From a virus, in the IMG/VR virus record IMGVR_UViG_3300048587_000483, positions 1-31,928 of that record: a DNA stretch of 31,928 nucleotides. One strand, written 5' to 3'. Numbering within the stretch: the first letter of the stretch is position 1; every line of letters begins with the position of its first letter. The notes under the pieces are model-generated. The model searched no databases, was not told where the DNA came from, and saw nothing but the letters and a program-made list of their open reading frames with translations. The translations under genes and the position numbers were made by a program. Shown in pieces: positions 9,901-16,736 of this stretch.

Positions 9901-10262
9901 TCGGCATGCGCGGCGGTCTCCGCTGTCGCGAGCACGCTGCCCTTCGCCCAGGCGGCTTCGCGTGCGGCGGCGACCTCTTCAATCAGGTTCTTCTCGATCC
10001 GCTTGAGATCGAAGAACGTGGACGTCTTGACCTGCTCGCCTCGCGCGAGCTTCTGCTCCATCTCGGCGCGCAACGAGCTCGCGGCCGCCAAACGCTGTTG
10101 CGCCTGCGCGGCCTGCGCCATCGCGTCGGCCCCCTTCTGGACCGTCGCGGTCATCCGTTCGGAGGCGCCCTCGATGTTGGCGAAGGAGCGGGCGACGACC
10201 TTCTCGCCTTCCTCCACCTTCGTCGCGTCAAGCGCGATGCCCACCGTCGCGAGGTCAACCAC
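6978..10262 (-). CDS. Tape measure protein
   Basis: This 1094-residue protein should set tail length and be expelled during DNA entry. It begins VDLATVGIALDATKVEEGEK, a typical tape-measure N-terminus. Long Ala/Glu/Arg/Gln-rich coiled coils follow. The middle (about residues 520-620) is a Gly/Ala-rich hydrophobic zone (AGFAAGGPIGAIVGGVTGIV) like the membrane-spanning part of other tape measure proteins. More helical repeats with EEFDRF-type segments follow. At about 1.5 angstrom per helical residue, the tail would be near 160 nm (inference). The start is GTG at 10262 with GGGAGG about 10 bases upstream. It directly follows the chaperone ORF. Confidence 0.93.
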   Translation of the reverse strand: MVDLATVGIALDATKVEEGEKVVARSFANIEGASERMTATVQKGADAMAQAAQAQQRLAAASSLRAEMEQKLARGEQVKTSTFFDLKRIEKNLIEEVAAAREAAWAKGSVLATAETAAHAENATRVAAAAAAKRQAVSASNQLNRALTTLSLSAAGIPGPIGRVVSAFGSLAAGGAVTVGVLAGVALISAAYEKLTGETRRVKEETDKLIESLLKRYNLEQGVTAQENQANLRARLAADEARIAAERRGRFVSQGGAAPQLIIDEAAIQKAIEKRGETLKAIAQQERDRELERQGIAKSRADFEKQQASEAERRAEAARRDATALRDLQLDAATTIARAHTDTARVIQLEYEQTVNGLRESFGRLGQAVPKELLQLLDVQRRADLIGAALTPRVVGQGTPFGGLQLRGIDGVKTPQELVDANAAIRERDIQEAQRSYEAALRTTSDAFQRGFAGIFDNGLEGFSQFFASVEDLAKQAAASIAATMTIKALGIDQLLKDITSGATTFGGIGKGFEGPGSGKANALAGFAAGSIGAGIGQDIGGDGAGGVFGSTLGGAAAGFAAGGPIGAIVGGVTGIVSGLAGLGSKAEAIQREYDRVNNQFAESLDEFLKSTSGFYDGFTGEQRRLAKQFEDTQAEAVKIFRGSPLGREIRDRFGVDLGVLNKIFREEGVDGIKALRDGLEGVVGSTEDIDVLIARLEELGEAGQAALQDLLEQQALLLAQVSEDLEVRALRAQGRNAEADAAAFANEQLRERLRLEEEFGDAFDESMRTQLEYTQGLEAEARAREKLANQLRFNAGLDVRQLELDGKTEEAAVLREAIAAQEEYNQAVREGMDAASLARLAIIQQAEAEKAAADRARTREQEDFDFRMGLIRRRAELEGDEEAIRYVRAAELQRQQDAEIEAAQKLLDAGRITQEEFDRFIDILGDEFVAAMDEAAIAAAEAAEKMRQAVASLNQEFDVFQTSLEQQVKQTGDLFGFTGKSIDQLLEMFTTTAEAGPGGITPEQQALNDQIQTYVNLLRRAEAESAEVEQPAARARVGSNGTVIQGNVVLQIEIRVDSDDLRDTERLAERVAARINREFGGRASLLKGASGRA

Positions 10263-10263
10263 G

Positions 10264-10689
10264 TTACTTCGCCTCCCTCAGCACGGTGAGTTGCAGGTCA
10301 TCGAGTCGGAGCAGGAGCGCCACTTCATTCGGCCGCACATCGCGTCGCGTGAGCGCGGCCCACGCCGCCACTTCGGTGAAGCTCAGGGGGTTGGCCCCCA
10401 TACCGCTGTTCGTTCGGCGGGCGGCCAACTCCCCGTACCATGTCCAGAGGTAGCGCAGCGCCTCAGGCGGCTCTTCGCGCACCTCCTCGTCCTGCTTCAC
10501 CACCGGGCGTCGGCCTGTCTGGCGCTCGATACTCGCCAGGTGGGCCGACATCGTACCGAGGTCCTTGGCGCCCTTCGGTCTGAGGGCGCCCTGAAACACC
10601 GATCGCGCGAACGCGATCAGGTCGTCGTCGAGGCCCCGAGAAAATGCGAACGCTCGTCGATGAAGCCCTGCGCCTGATCCGCCGCCCAC
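10264..10689 (-). CDS. Tail assembly chaperone, distal ORF (GT-like extension, possible -1 frameshift product)
   Basis: This 141-residue frame overlaps the preceding chaperone ORF by 73 bases and lies in its -1 frame, directly before the tape measure gene. That is the classic place of the lambda T or GT extension. The C-terminal part (EALRYLWTWYGELAARR, then SFTEVAAWAALT and a final LLLRLDDLQLTVL) matches the general pattern of GT-type or DUF1799-like tail chaperone ends. The frame is open upstream to about 10740. The only in-frame start, GTG 10689, has a poorly spaced AGGAG. The segment before LDDDLIAF looks like read-through of a non-native frame, which favours translation by frameshift. 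Could also be a separate protein. Confidence 0.65.
   Translation of the reverse strand: MGGGSGAGLHRRAFAFSRGLDDDLIAFARSVFQGALRPKGAKDLGTMSAHLASIERQTGRRPVVKQDEEVREEPPEALRYLWTWYGELAARRTNSGMGANPLSFTEVAAWAALTRRDVRPNEVALLLRLDDLQLTVLREAK
10601..10618 (-). other. Perfect hairpin with TTCG tetraloop at the chaperone overlap
   Basis: On the minus strand, GATCGCG-TTCG-CGCGATC forms a 7-bp stem closed by a UUCG tetraloop. It begins inside the stop codon of the first chaperone ORF. It lies 22 bases downstream of the TTTT run (10644-10641), the only homopolymer run in the overlap that allows clean -1 re-pairing. It may slow the ribosome. Confidence 0.45.
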
Positions 10690-11033
10690 CGCTCCTGCAG
10701 GTAGAACTGCCGCGCCAGCGCCGGGGAGAAGGTCGACTCACCCTTGTAGGTGAAGTTCTGCCAGCCGAGCGTGCAGGCCACCAGCAGAGACAGCGCCTGG
10801 TCCCGCAGCTGCTCCGGCGTCAGGCGATAGCCGCGCGGATTCCGCTTGGCCTCCTCCAGCTGGCGACGCTGCAGATCGAGCTCCGCCGCGCGGTACTGCT
10901 CGGAGTCCTTGCCCGCCAGGATGAGGGTCGCGGGCCCGTCGTCGTCCCGCAGCTCCTCCCCGGTGACGGGGTGACGGAGCACGCACGGTGCGCCGGCGGT
11001 GGCCTTCTCGGTCAGGTTGAAATGCAGTTCCAC
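10617..11033 (-). CDS. Tail assembly chaperone, proximal ORF (G-like)
   Basis: This 138-residue protein lies between the tail tube and tape measure genes, where siphoviruses encode the chaperone that coats the tape measure protein. It is a mixed acidic/basic helical protein. The start MELHFNLTEKA is followed by VLRHPVTGEEL and a helical core (EQLRDQALSLLVACTLGWQN), as in G-like chaperones. It begins at ATG 11033 with AAGGAGT upstream. Its 3' end overlaps the next ORF by 73 bases in the -1 frame. Assignment rests on synteny and general pattern. Confidence 0.7.
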   Translation of the reverse strand: MELHFNLTEKATAGAPCVLRHPVTGEELRDDDGPATLILAGKDSEQYRAAELDLQRRQLEEAKRNPRGYRLTPEQLRDQALSLLVACTLGWQNFTYKGESTFSPALARQFYLQERWAADQAQGFIDERSHFLGASTTT

Positions 11034-11057
11034 ACAGACTCCTTGGGGCGTGGCCCC

Positions 11058-11085
11058 GATGGCCCCCCGGCATCACGCCGGGGGT
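11058..11085 (-). other. GC-rich intercistronic hairpin after the tail tube gene
   Basis: An 8-bp stem of the type CCCCCGGC/GCCGGGGG with a short ATCAC-type loop lies just downstream of the tail tube stop. It lacks a T-run, so it more likely stabilises the abundant tube mRNA or weakens read-through than terminates transcription. Confidence 0.4.
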
Positions 11086-11092
11086 GCCGTGG

Positions 11093-12286
11093 TTACGCGG
11101 CGGTCGAGTCCTGAATCGCCAGGGTGGTGAGGTCGGTGGATGCGGAGGCTCCACCCGCGACGTTGAGCAGCGCGGTGAACGGCAGGGTCTGGATGATCCC
11201 CTGATCCCCGTCGCCCTTCGACGCCCCGCCGACCTTCACGCGCGGCATCACGAACGAGACGAAGTCCGCATCGTCCTCGTTGTTGGTGGTGAGCACCACC
11301 TGCAGGGCCGCTTCGGTCTCGTTGATGAAGAGGTCCCGCAGGGTCTCATCCTCGAAGTAGGCGGTCATCTGACCACTCACCCGAGACCGGCCGTAGAACT
11401 GGCTGGGGATCGTGTTGGACCCGACCACCGGGTCGCCACCGACGCCGAGATCCACCGTGATCTCCATCCCCGTCACGACCGCGACGTCTGCACCCGCGAG
11501 GCGGAGCGAGCCATTCACGGCGGCCGTGAGGCCCGTGGTGGTGACGGCGGTCGGGGTGGTGAAGTACTGGGCGGTGCCGTACGAGGCGTCCTTCGCGATC
11601 AGCCCGAAGGAGATCGTCGCCATGCCCGTCGCCGGGAGCGAGATCCGCACCGAGGCGATGCGCACGTCGATGAAGCGCTCCGACTGCGCGATGTCCGAGA
11701 ACCACTTCTCGAACGTGTACGCGTCCGCCGTGAGGCCAGTGGTGGGCATCCACGACTTCCGACCCACCACCGTGCAGGTGACCGCATCGGTTTCCACTTC
11801 GGTGGACACCGGCTCGGCGACGGTGAGCACCAGCGCGGTCACGTCGGTGACGCGGAAGTTCTTGTTGTTGTTGTTCGCGCCCGCGAAGCCGGTCCACCGC
11901 ACCACGTCACCGACCTTGATGCCGTCGGTGATGAACGAGCCCGCCAGGCGCGTGAAGGTGCCCGCCGAGTTCGGGGTGACGTCGTTGATGGAACCCGTGT
12001 CCTCGCCGGCGGTGAAGTCGCGCCGGAGCAGGGAGCCGAGGAAGTCCACGTAGGTGCCCGGGGAGAGCTCGCCATCGAGCGCCCCGCCCCCACGACGCAC
12101 ACCGTGGCGGAAGTCCACCACCTGGGCGTGCTTGACCTTCTCGTTGGACTCGTAGGTGTCCTTCGAGATGTCCAGCGTGCAGCTGACCCGCCGGATTTCC
12201 TTGCCGCCCGTCTCGCCGGAAATGGTGCCGAGCGCGGACTGCTTCTTGTAGGCGACGACCGTGTTGATACCGGATGCGATGGTCAT
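11093..12286 (-). CDS. Major tail tube protein
   Basis: This 397-residue protein has the features of phage tail tube proteins. The N-terminus IASGINTVVAYKKQSALGT describes a position-fixed sample, followed by strand-rich segments. A mid-protein FGLIAKDASYGTAQYF segment and a C-terminal GQMTAYFEDETLRDLF strand are typical of the tube family. It polymerises into rings that form the tail lumen. It is longer than minimal tube proteins and may carry an extra surface domain near residues 100-170 (a GANNNNKNF turn is visible). It starts at ATG 12286 with a GGAGAGAG ribosome site. A strong GC hairpin without a T-run (about 11063-11085) follows its stop. Confidence 0.85.
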   Translation of the reverse strand: MTIASGINTVVAYKKQSALGTISGETGGKEIRRVSCTLDISKDTYESNEKVKHAQVVDFRHGVRRGGGALDGELSPGTYVDFLGSLLRRDFTAGEDTGSINDVTPNSAGTFTRLAGSFITDGIKVGDVVRWTGFAGANNNNKNFRVTDVTALVLTVAEPVSTEVETDAVTCTVVGRKSWMPTTGLTADAYTFEKWFSDIAQSERFIDVRIASVRISLPATGMATISFGLIAKDASYGTAQYFTTPTAVTTTGLTAAVNGSLRLAGADVAVVTGMEITVDLGVGGDPVVGSNTIPSQFYGRSRVSGQMTAYFEDETLRDLFINETEAALQVVLTTNNEDDADFVSFVMPRVKVGGASKGDGDQGIIQTLPFTALLNVAGGASASTDLTTLAIQDSTAA

Positions 12287-12321
12287 GACTCTCTCTCCTC
12301 AGTGGCGCGGCGGTGCCGCGA

Positions 12322-12753
12322 TCAGGTGATCAGGTTTCGCGTGTGCACATGCCAGGCGATGTCCACCGGCACCACGTACCACGCCGCATCGATGTCTCGC
12401 CCTCCACCCCACCGCCGGGCACCATCGCAGTGCACCGTCGTGTCGCCACTCACCAGCGTCTTGCCGCGCGGAAACGCATCCACCACCGCCTGGGCGAGGT
12501 CGTCCGCTGTTGTGGTCCCGCCCTGCAGCGGGAAGTGCAGCAGGATCCGCCACACCCCTCGCCGTTCCACCCAGCCGTTCTGGGCTGGCATGGTCAGGAG
12601 TCGTTCCGGGCCATATGCCAACCGATGCCGTAGCCACGCTGTGCCGGGTTCCGGCTCAAACGCCGTGTTTTCCTCCGCCCGATCGGCCGGGATCCCACTC
12701 ACCAGGGCGAGCCGCGCCTCAAGGGCGGCGCGCACCTCGGCGTAGACGCTCAC
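12322..12753 (-). CDS. Tail terminator protein (predicted)
   Basis: A 143-residue protein in the slot between the tail completion protein and the tail tube, where tail terminators (lambda U-like, DUF4128-like) are found. It starts with a helix (VYAEVRAALEARLALVSGIP), then has alternating strands and helices. It includes GVWRILLHFPLQGGTTTADD and a late AWYVVPVDIAWHVHT strand, consistent with the alpha/beta fold of that family. The family caps the tail tube once it reaches full length. The start is GTG at 12753 with a GTGA overlap. Assigned from synteny and pattern. Confidence 0.6.
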   Translation of the reverse strand: MSVYAEVRAALEARLALVSGIPADRAEENTAFEPEPGTAWLRHRLAYGPERLLTMPAQNGWVERRGVWRILLHFPLQGGTTTADDLAQAVVDAFPRGKTLVSGDTTVHCDGARRWGGGRDIDAAWYVVPVDIAWHVHTRNLIT

Positions 12754-13178
12754 GAGTCACCCATCACCGCAGTCGCGACCTCGTCGACAATCAGCTGGAT
12801 CGCTTCCGCTGCGGGCCGCACGAAGCCGTCCGGGGCTTGGGGGGACCAGCCGTCGAATTCCAGCCTGCGAATCGCCGGGCCGTTGTTGGTCAGGTACAGG
12901 GTCGAACCCGGCGTGAAGGTCTCGATCGCTGCCTCAACCCGTGCCTCCGCACCGGCCTGATCCGCTGCCGGGGGACCCTCAGGTGGTCCATCCACCGAGG
13001 CATCCCAGTGCGAGCGGTGGAAGCCAGTGCGGATCGGGGTACCCACGGAGTAGTTGCCGCCGGAGATCGCCTCGTCCGCGAGGACGCGTGCGGTGCCCTG
13101 CACGAGCTGCCGCGACTTCGTGGCAACGACCTCCTGCAGTCGACTCAGATCGGCACCGAACTCCTTGGGGCCGTTCAT
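12750..13178 (-). CDS. HK97 gp10-like neck / tail completion protein
   Basis: A 142-residue protein. An N-terminal helical part (LSRLQEVVATKSRQLVQGTA) is followed by GTPIRTGFHRSHWDAS and LTNNGPAIRRLEFDGW. These are the usual motifs of the gp10/minor tail Z-like family, in which a channel protein joins the neck to the tail. Length is normal for the family. ATGA overlaps exist on both sides. Function follows from family knowledge and position. Confidence 0.72.
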   Translation of the reverse strand: MNGPKEFGADLSRLQEVVATKSRQLVQGTARVLADEAISGGNYSVGTPIRTGFHRSHWDASVDGPPEGPPAADQAGAEARVEAAIETFTPGSTLYLTNNGPAIRRLEFDGWSPQAPDGFVRPAAEAIQLIVDEVATAVMGDS

Positions 13179-13525
13179 CGTCCGAGGGTCACGCGATAGA
13201 GGAGCACGTCAGTGCCACCAGCAGGCGTCACCGGACTCACGCCGAGCACGTTCCACTTCAGGTCTTCCCACATGGCGGTCTGGCCGGCCTCGGGGGCGAA
13301 GGCCAATCCCTCGGGGAGCACGGCGAGTCTACGGTGCTTCTGGCGCACGGTCGTCGCTGCGCGGAAGTCGTCAGCAGATGCGTCCCGGCCACCGAGTGAG
13401 GGAGGGCCGCCCGTCGCTTCTGCGCGCGCAGTCGCCCCCGTCGTCGGATGGGTGAAGACGACGACACCCTTGGCTTGCGAGGGGGCCATGCGGTGCGCAG
13501 CCTGCGCGATCGCGGCGAGGTTCAT
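13175..13525 (-). CDS. Head closure / head-tail connector (predicted)
   Basis: This 116-residue protein lies between the adaptor region and the gp10-like gene, the usual place of the head-closure (stopper) protein that seals the portal after packaging. The visible pattern is short N-terminal helix, strands around GVVVFTHPTTG, then a strand-rich C-terminus ending in VLLYRVTLGR. No diagnostic motif. It starts at ATG 13525 with an ATGA overlap. Call is by synteny. Confidence 0.5.
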   Translation of the reverse strand: MNLAAIAQAAHRMAPSQAKGVVVFTHPTTGATARAEATGGPPSLGGRDASADDFRAATTVRQKHRRLAVLPEGLAFAPEAGQTAMWEDLKWNVLGVSPVTPAGGTDVLLYRVTLGR

Positions 13526-13872
13526 GCGATTACCTCACCCGGGTAGCGACGGCGCGCGTAGTCCCGGAGCCATGCCGGGGCATCGTCGTTCAACCGGATC
13601 TCGACGACGCCGTAGCGGATGTGCTGACTCCGTAGCTTCTCCGAGGTCCACTCGCGCACCCAACCACCCCGAGGGCATGCCGCCGCGATGAGGTTGGATT
13701 GCACGCCATCGACCGTCGCAGTGCTGTTGCGCATTATCTCCAGGTCCTCGTACCACTCCACCGTTTCCATGTCGAACACCGTGACAGCCGCAGGCGCCCC
13801 CAGCGGGATCATCCCGCAGGAGCCCGCCACCACACCGGCGAGGACGGAGAGTGCCGCGCGACGCGTGATCAC
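13522..13872 (-). CDS. Tat-signal lipoprotein-like protein within the head-tail module
   Basis: A 116-residue protein that starts ITRRAALSVLAGVVAGSC: twin Arg residues, a hydrophobic stretch and a Cys at position 19, as in Tat-exported lipoproteins. The remainder is charged, with TVEWYEDLEIMRN and EKLRSQHIRYGVVEIRL segments. An exported lipoprotein between connector genes is unusual. Superinfection-exclusion lipoproteins are a known phage class, so that is one possibility. Alternatively it is a connector accessory whose N-terminus only mimics a signal. The lipobox (AGSC) is not fully canonical. The start is GTG at 13872 with a GTGA overlap. Confidence 0.5.
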   Translation of the reverse strand: MITRRAALSVLAGVVAGSCGMIPLGAPAAVTVFDMETVEWYEDLEIMRNSTATVDGVQSNLIAAACPRGGWVREWTSEKLRSQHIRYGVVEIRLNDDAPAWLRDYARRRYPGEVIA

Positions 13873-14390
13873 CGGACCACCGTCGGCTGGCTGGCGTAGA
13901 CGAGCCCGCGCAGAATCGGGCGGATCACCTCGCGCATGTACTGCGCGCCGGTGCTCTGCGCGGTCGCGCTGGCGTCGAAGCTCATCGAGAGTTCGCTGCC
14001 GAAGTCGATGCGCGTGAGACCCTGCTGCGCGTTCGGCGCGAACGGGTCCGGGCGACAGGCTTCCGCGGCAAGGAAGAAGCAGAGCCGTGCATGGGCCTGC
14101 TTCAGGGCGATGGGGAGTTCTGTGGTGGTGTAGTCGCCGAAGCCGTCCCCGCGACTCACCCCACGACGGGGGCAGGCAAGGGCCTGCGTCTCCGTGGCCG
14201 GCCAGCCGACGAACGCCAGCTGGTCCAGCAGCTTGGTGGCCCCGATGGCGATGCGTACCTGATCATCCTCCTCAGCCATGATCCACGTCGTCGGAGATGG
14301 GAACAGCTGATCCGCCACCGTCGCCAGCTCGGCGAGGGTGTTGTAGCTGTTCGCGTCCGCGGCGCCGATCGTGGCGATGAGGGTGGGCAC
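13869..14390 (-). CDS. Head-tail adaptor, DnaT-like / gp6-like
   Basis: This 173-residue protein has the adaptor pattern: an N-terminal ADANSYNTLAELATVADQLF segment, then AIGATKLLDQLAFVGWPATE, then CPRRGV and a long helix IALKQAHARLCFFLAAEA. Such proteins (annotated as DnaT-like or gp6-like) form the ring beneath the portal. Here the segment before PRRGV is ALACPRRGV, close to the family's typical W-P-R-x-G-V. It starts at GTG 14390. The preceding small gene stops three bases upstream. Confidence 0.7.
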   Translation of the reverse strand: MPTLIATIGAADANSYNTLAELATVADQLFPSPTTWIMAEEDDQVRIAIGATKLLDQLAFVGWPATETQALACPRRGVSRGDGFGDYTTTELPIALKQAHARLCFFLAAEACRPDPFAPNAQQGLTRIDFGSELSMSFDASATAQSTGAQYMREVIRPILRGLVYASQPTVVR

Positions 14391-14393
14391 GGG

Positions 14394-14558
14394 CTACTTC
14401 GCCTTCGCGTCCTTGGCCTCACCCTTGGCGGCCTTCGCGGCCTCCCACGGCTCGGTCTGGTGCACCTTGGGGTCGAAGGCGGCGGCGTCGATGCGCACCG
14501 GCTGCCCGGCGAACTTGTCCTTCCAGTAGACCAGGCGTGTCGCGGTGGGGTTGCTCAT
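14394..14558 (-). CDS. Small basic protein downstream of the coat gene
   Basis: A 54-residue protein that starts at ATG 14558 with GGGAGC upstream. It begins SNPTATRLVYWKDKFAGQPV and ends in an Ala/Lys-rich tail (KGEAKDAKAK). The same slot after the coat gene often carries a small head protein of unknown role. Not recognised as a known family. A hairpin separates it from the coat gene. Confidence 0.55.
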   Translation of the reverse strand: MSNPTATRLVYWKDKFAGQPVRIDAAAFDPKVHQTEPWEAAKAAKGEAKDAKAK

Positions 14559-14582
14559 GTGCTGCTCCCGTCGATGTGGAAC

Positions 14583-14620
14583 GGGGCGCACGGCGATCCT
14601 CGCGGACCACCGTACGCCCC
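14583..14620 (-). other. Intercistronic hairpin after the coat gene
   Basis: On the minus-strand RNA, GGGGCGUACGG (14620-14610) pairs fully with CCGUGCGCCCC (14593-14583), including one U-G wobble. The loop is 16 bases. There is no T-run. It lies six bases after the coat stop, so it may protect or attenuate coat mRNA. GGGCGYACGG in its stem is the same as in the box upstream of T1-T3. Confidence 0.5.
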
Positions 14621-14626
14621 TCAGGC

Positions 14627-15760
14627 TCAGGCCCGCAGGCGGGCCGCGAGGTTGCCGTCGAGCACCTTGACGCCGAACAGGCAGTCCAGGGCCACGTGGA
14701 CCTCGGACGAGTTGCCGACGTAGTAGACACGGCTGCGGACCGAGATGCCGGACCGCTCATCGGTGACGGTGGCGATCTGCGCACCGAGGTTGTTGCCCAT
14801 CTCGGAGAGCGGGGCCATCGCGAGGGCAGCCCAGTTCCGGTGGAACGCGAGGTTCGACACGTGGGTGTCGAGGTTGATGGTCACCACCGCACCGGACGCG
14901 TAGTCCTGCACGAGTGCCGGGTAGATCCCGACGCTGGTGATCGCGCCACCCGAGGCGGTCTTGTCCTCGGTGAAGACGTAGCGCTGGGTGTTGCCCGCGA
15001 TGACGAACGAGTCACCGGCCTTGATGGTGCCGTCGGTCGTGATCGACCCGATGGCGATCGAGGTGGCCCCCTTGTCGGCATCCGCCGTCAGGGCACCGAC
15101 CGGGTCAGCCGCGACACCCGGGGTGTGGCTCGGGGTGTTCTGGTTGACGAAGAACTCCATGCCGAGACGCTGGCCGAGCGAGCCGCGCATCACGCCGTCG
15201 GTGGTGCCCGACGCATCCGCGCGGGTCCACTCCGGCAGACCCAGCACCCCGGCTTCGCCGGTGCCGTCGAGCATGAAGTGCATCATGCCCTCGTCCTCGA
15301 GCGGGACGTTGTTGTTCCGGAGCACCTTGCGGGTGGCGGTGATGTCCGCCCACGCGATCGCCGCGGCCGCCTGATCGTGGTACCAGGGGACGTACTTGTA
15401 GAGCGCGGCGAGGCTCTCGTCGATCTTGTTCGCCAGCGCGTAGGTCGCCGGGCGGATGTGCTCGCGGATGATGTCGTCACCCGTGAAGCTCAGCTCCTTG
15501 TCGGTGAGCTTGAACTTCACTTCCTTCCACTCGGTCAGCTGGATGTCGACGTTGCCCGCGTCGATGTCCTGCGCGGTGCTCGGCGCGTTCTCGGCCGTGA
15601 AGGTCGAGGGGCGACGAATGGAGATCGTGGAACCCCGCGACTGCGGGGTCTTGTCGTAGCCGCGGTAGACGCGGCCGGCGAGTCCGAGATTCTTCTCGAG
15701 GGCGATGATCGCCTCGTTCGCGTAGAAAATCGGATCGTAGACACTCAGGACGTTCGGCAT
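14627..15760 (-). CDS. Major capsid (coat) protein, P22 coat family
   Basis: The protein has 377 residues. N-terminal features match P22-type coat proteins: an ANEAIIALEKNLGLAGRVYRG helix, RGSTISIRRPSTF, then QDIDAGNVDIQLTEWKEVKF with DKELSF, and the helix PATYALANKIDESLAALY. Residues about 210-285 form a beta-rich insertion (GATSIAIGS, IKAGDSFVIAG), consistent with the accessory domain placed in the HK97 fold of this family. C-terminal FHRNWAALAMAPL is also typical. It starts at ATG 15760 with GAAGG upstream, directly after the scaffold gene. P22-type coats are best known from podoviruses but are common in siphoviruses as well. Confidence 0.85.
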   Translation of the reverse strand: MPNVLSVYDPIFYANEAIIALEKNLGLAGRVYRGYDKTPQSRGSTISIRRPSTFTAENAPSTAQDIDAGNVDIQLTEWKEVKFKLTDKELSFTGDDIIREHIRPATYALANKIDESLAALYKYVPWYHDQAAAAIAWADITATRKVLRNNNVPLEDEGMMHFMLDGTGEAGVLGLPEWTRADASGTTDGVMRGSLGQRLGMEFFVNQNTPSHTPGVAADPVGALTADADKGATSIAIGSITTDGTIKAGDSFVIAGNTQRYVFTEDKTASGGAITSVGIYPALVQDYASGAVVTINLDTHVSNLAFHRNWAALAMAPLSEMGNNLGAQIATVTDERSGISVRSRVYYVGNSSEVHVALDCLFGVKVLDGNLAARLRA

Positions 15761-15879
15761 GATGAAACCCTTCGTGCGAGAGGTTGCTGCGCCCCGCGAT
15801 GCGGGGCAGTGATTGCGTTCCGGGCACCTGACCCGTCATGCGCTCGGCCTCTCGCCTGCGCCCTGTCCTGCGTGTGCTG
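15761..15879. other. Gap between scaffold and coat genes with a short GC hairpin
   Basis: No gene is seen. CCCCGC-ATC-GCGGGG near 15793-15807 is a small hairpin on the minus strand, without a T-run. It may balance scaffold and coat expression. The ribosome site of the coat gene lies at its left end. Confidence 0.35.
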
Positions 15880-16638
15880 CTACCCGTCGATCAGCTTCAG
15901 CGGGCGCCCTTCCTTCTCGGCGCGCGCCTTGGCGGCCTGGTACTTCCGAGGATCCTTGGCGTCGGTGCGGGTGATGGTCATGTCGCCCGTGGCGACCCCA
16001 CCACCACCACCGCTCCCAGCGCCCATCCCACCAGCATCAGAGCCCTCGTAGACCCGGGGCTTCTTCGCCTTGTAGTAGTCCTTCCAGTACTTCTCGACCG
16101 TCATGGTGTCGGGGCGGCCGTCCTCATCGAGGACGATGACCTTCCCGTCCTTCATGTCGAACCGGTGACGGTTGAGGCGCAGCTGGTCCTCGATCTCATC
16201 CCGGCGCACCTTGGCGTCGATCATCGCCAGGCGCACGGTGTCGGAGATGTCGCGATCGAGGAGCTTCTGCTCGAACTCCTGCGCCCGCTGCTCCGCCGCG
16301 GTGACCTTCGTGCCGTACTCGGTCTCGAACTTCTTCCGGAGGCTCTCGATGGTCTCGGCGTCGCCGCCCTTGCCCTTGTTCTTCAGCTCGTCGTGCTCGC
16401 GCTTGAGCTCGCTGATCTGCTGCGGGGTGAAGCCGAGCGACTCGAACTCCGCCGCCTTCTGCTTCCAGGTCTTCACGCTGCCGCGCTCCTCATCGAGCGC
16501 CTTCCGCAGGGCGAGCGTGTCGGGATGCTCCCGCACGTTCACCTTGAGCACGAAGCCCCCGTCCCGTTCCTCGTACAGCGGCCGCAACGACTCGGCGACC
16601 TTTTCCAGTGAATCCACCACCGGTGACAACGCGTCCAT
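15880..16638 (-). CDS. Capsid scaffolding protein
   Basis: A 252-residue highly charged helical protein with a central coiled coil (residues about 45-125, FESLGFTPQQISELKREHDE, then KKFETEYGTKVTAAEQRAQE). A Gly/Ala-rich linker (GGMGAGSGGGGGVA) and a basic C-terminal tail (KYQAAKARAEKEGRPLKL) follow. Scaffolds use a basic C-terminal helix-turn-helix to bind coat protein, which fits this tail. It is directly upstream of the coat gene, as expected. It starts at ATG 16638 with GGGAG upstream and is the first gene after terminator T2. No protease domain is fused to it. Confidence 0.82.
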   Translation of the reverse strand: MDALSPVVDSLEKVAESLRPLYEERDGGFVLKVNVREHPDTLALRKALDEERGSVKTWKQKAAEFESLGFTPQQISELKREHDELKNKGKGGDAETIESLRKKFETEYGTKVTAAEQRAQEFEQKLLDRDISDTVRLAMIDAKVRRDEIEDQLRLNRHRFDMKDGKVIVLDEDGRPDTMTVEKYWKDYYKAKKPRVYEGSDAGGMGAGSGGGGGVATGDMTITRTDAKDPRKYQAAKARAEKEGRPLKLIDG

Positions 16639-16682
16639 CGGTCACTCCCTGGGAGTCTCTCCCGCTGGTTCCGTTTCTCGCG

Positions 16683-16736
16683 GAACACGAAAAGGCCCCA
16701 CCTCCGAGTTGGAGGTGGGGCCGTGCGCCCTCTGGG
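16683..16736 (-). terminator. Rho-independent terminator T2 with conserved upstream box
   Basis: A perfect 12-bp stem on the minus strand (16722-16711 with 16705-16694, 5-base loop) is followed by TTTT at 16693-16690. It separates the portal/MuF block from scaffold and coat. It is identical to T1 at 52 of 54 positions. The two differences (C16701, G16715) form one base pair and are compensatory. Confidence 0.85.

Noticed and set aside
7797-10289. Long plus-strand frame (830 codons) opposite the tape measure gene
   Set aside because: It is the antisense of a coiled-coil gene with high GC3; no motif, no ribosome site and no syntenic role.
10601-10740. Canonical X XXY YYZ slippery heptamer in the chaperone overlap
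   Set aside because: None is present in frame. Only a TTTT run supports a single-codon -1 slip, so the frameshift stays a hypothesis.
11084-12745. Plus-strand frame of 553 codons opposite the tail tube gene
   Set aside because: It is a shadow with no domain; the minus-strand tail tube gene is convincing.
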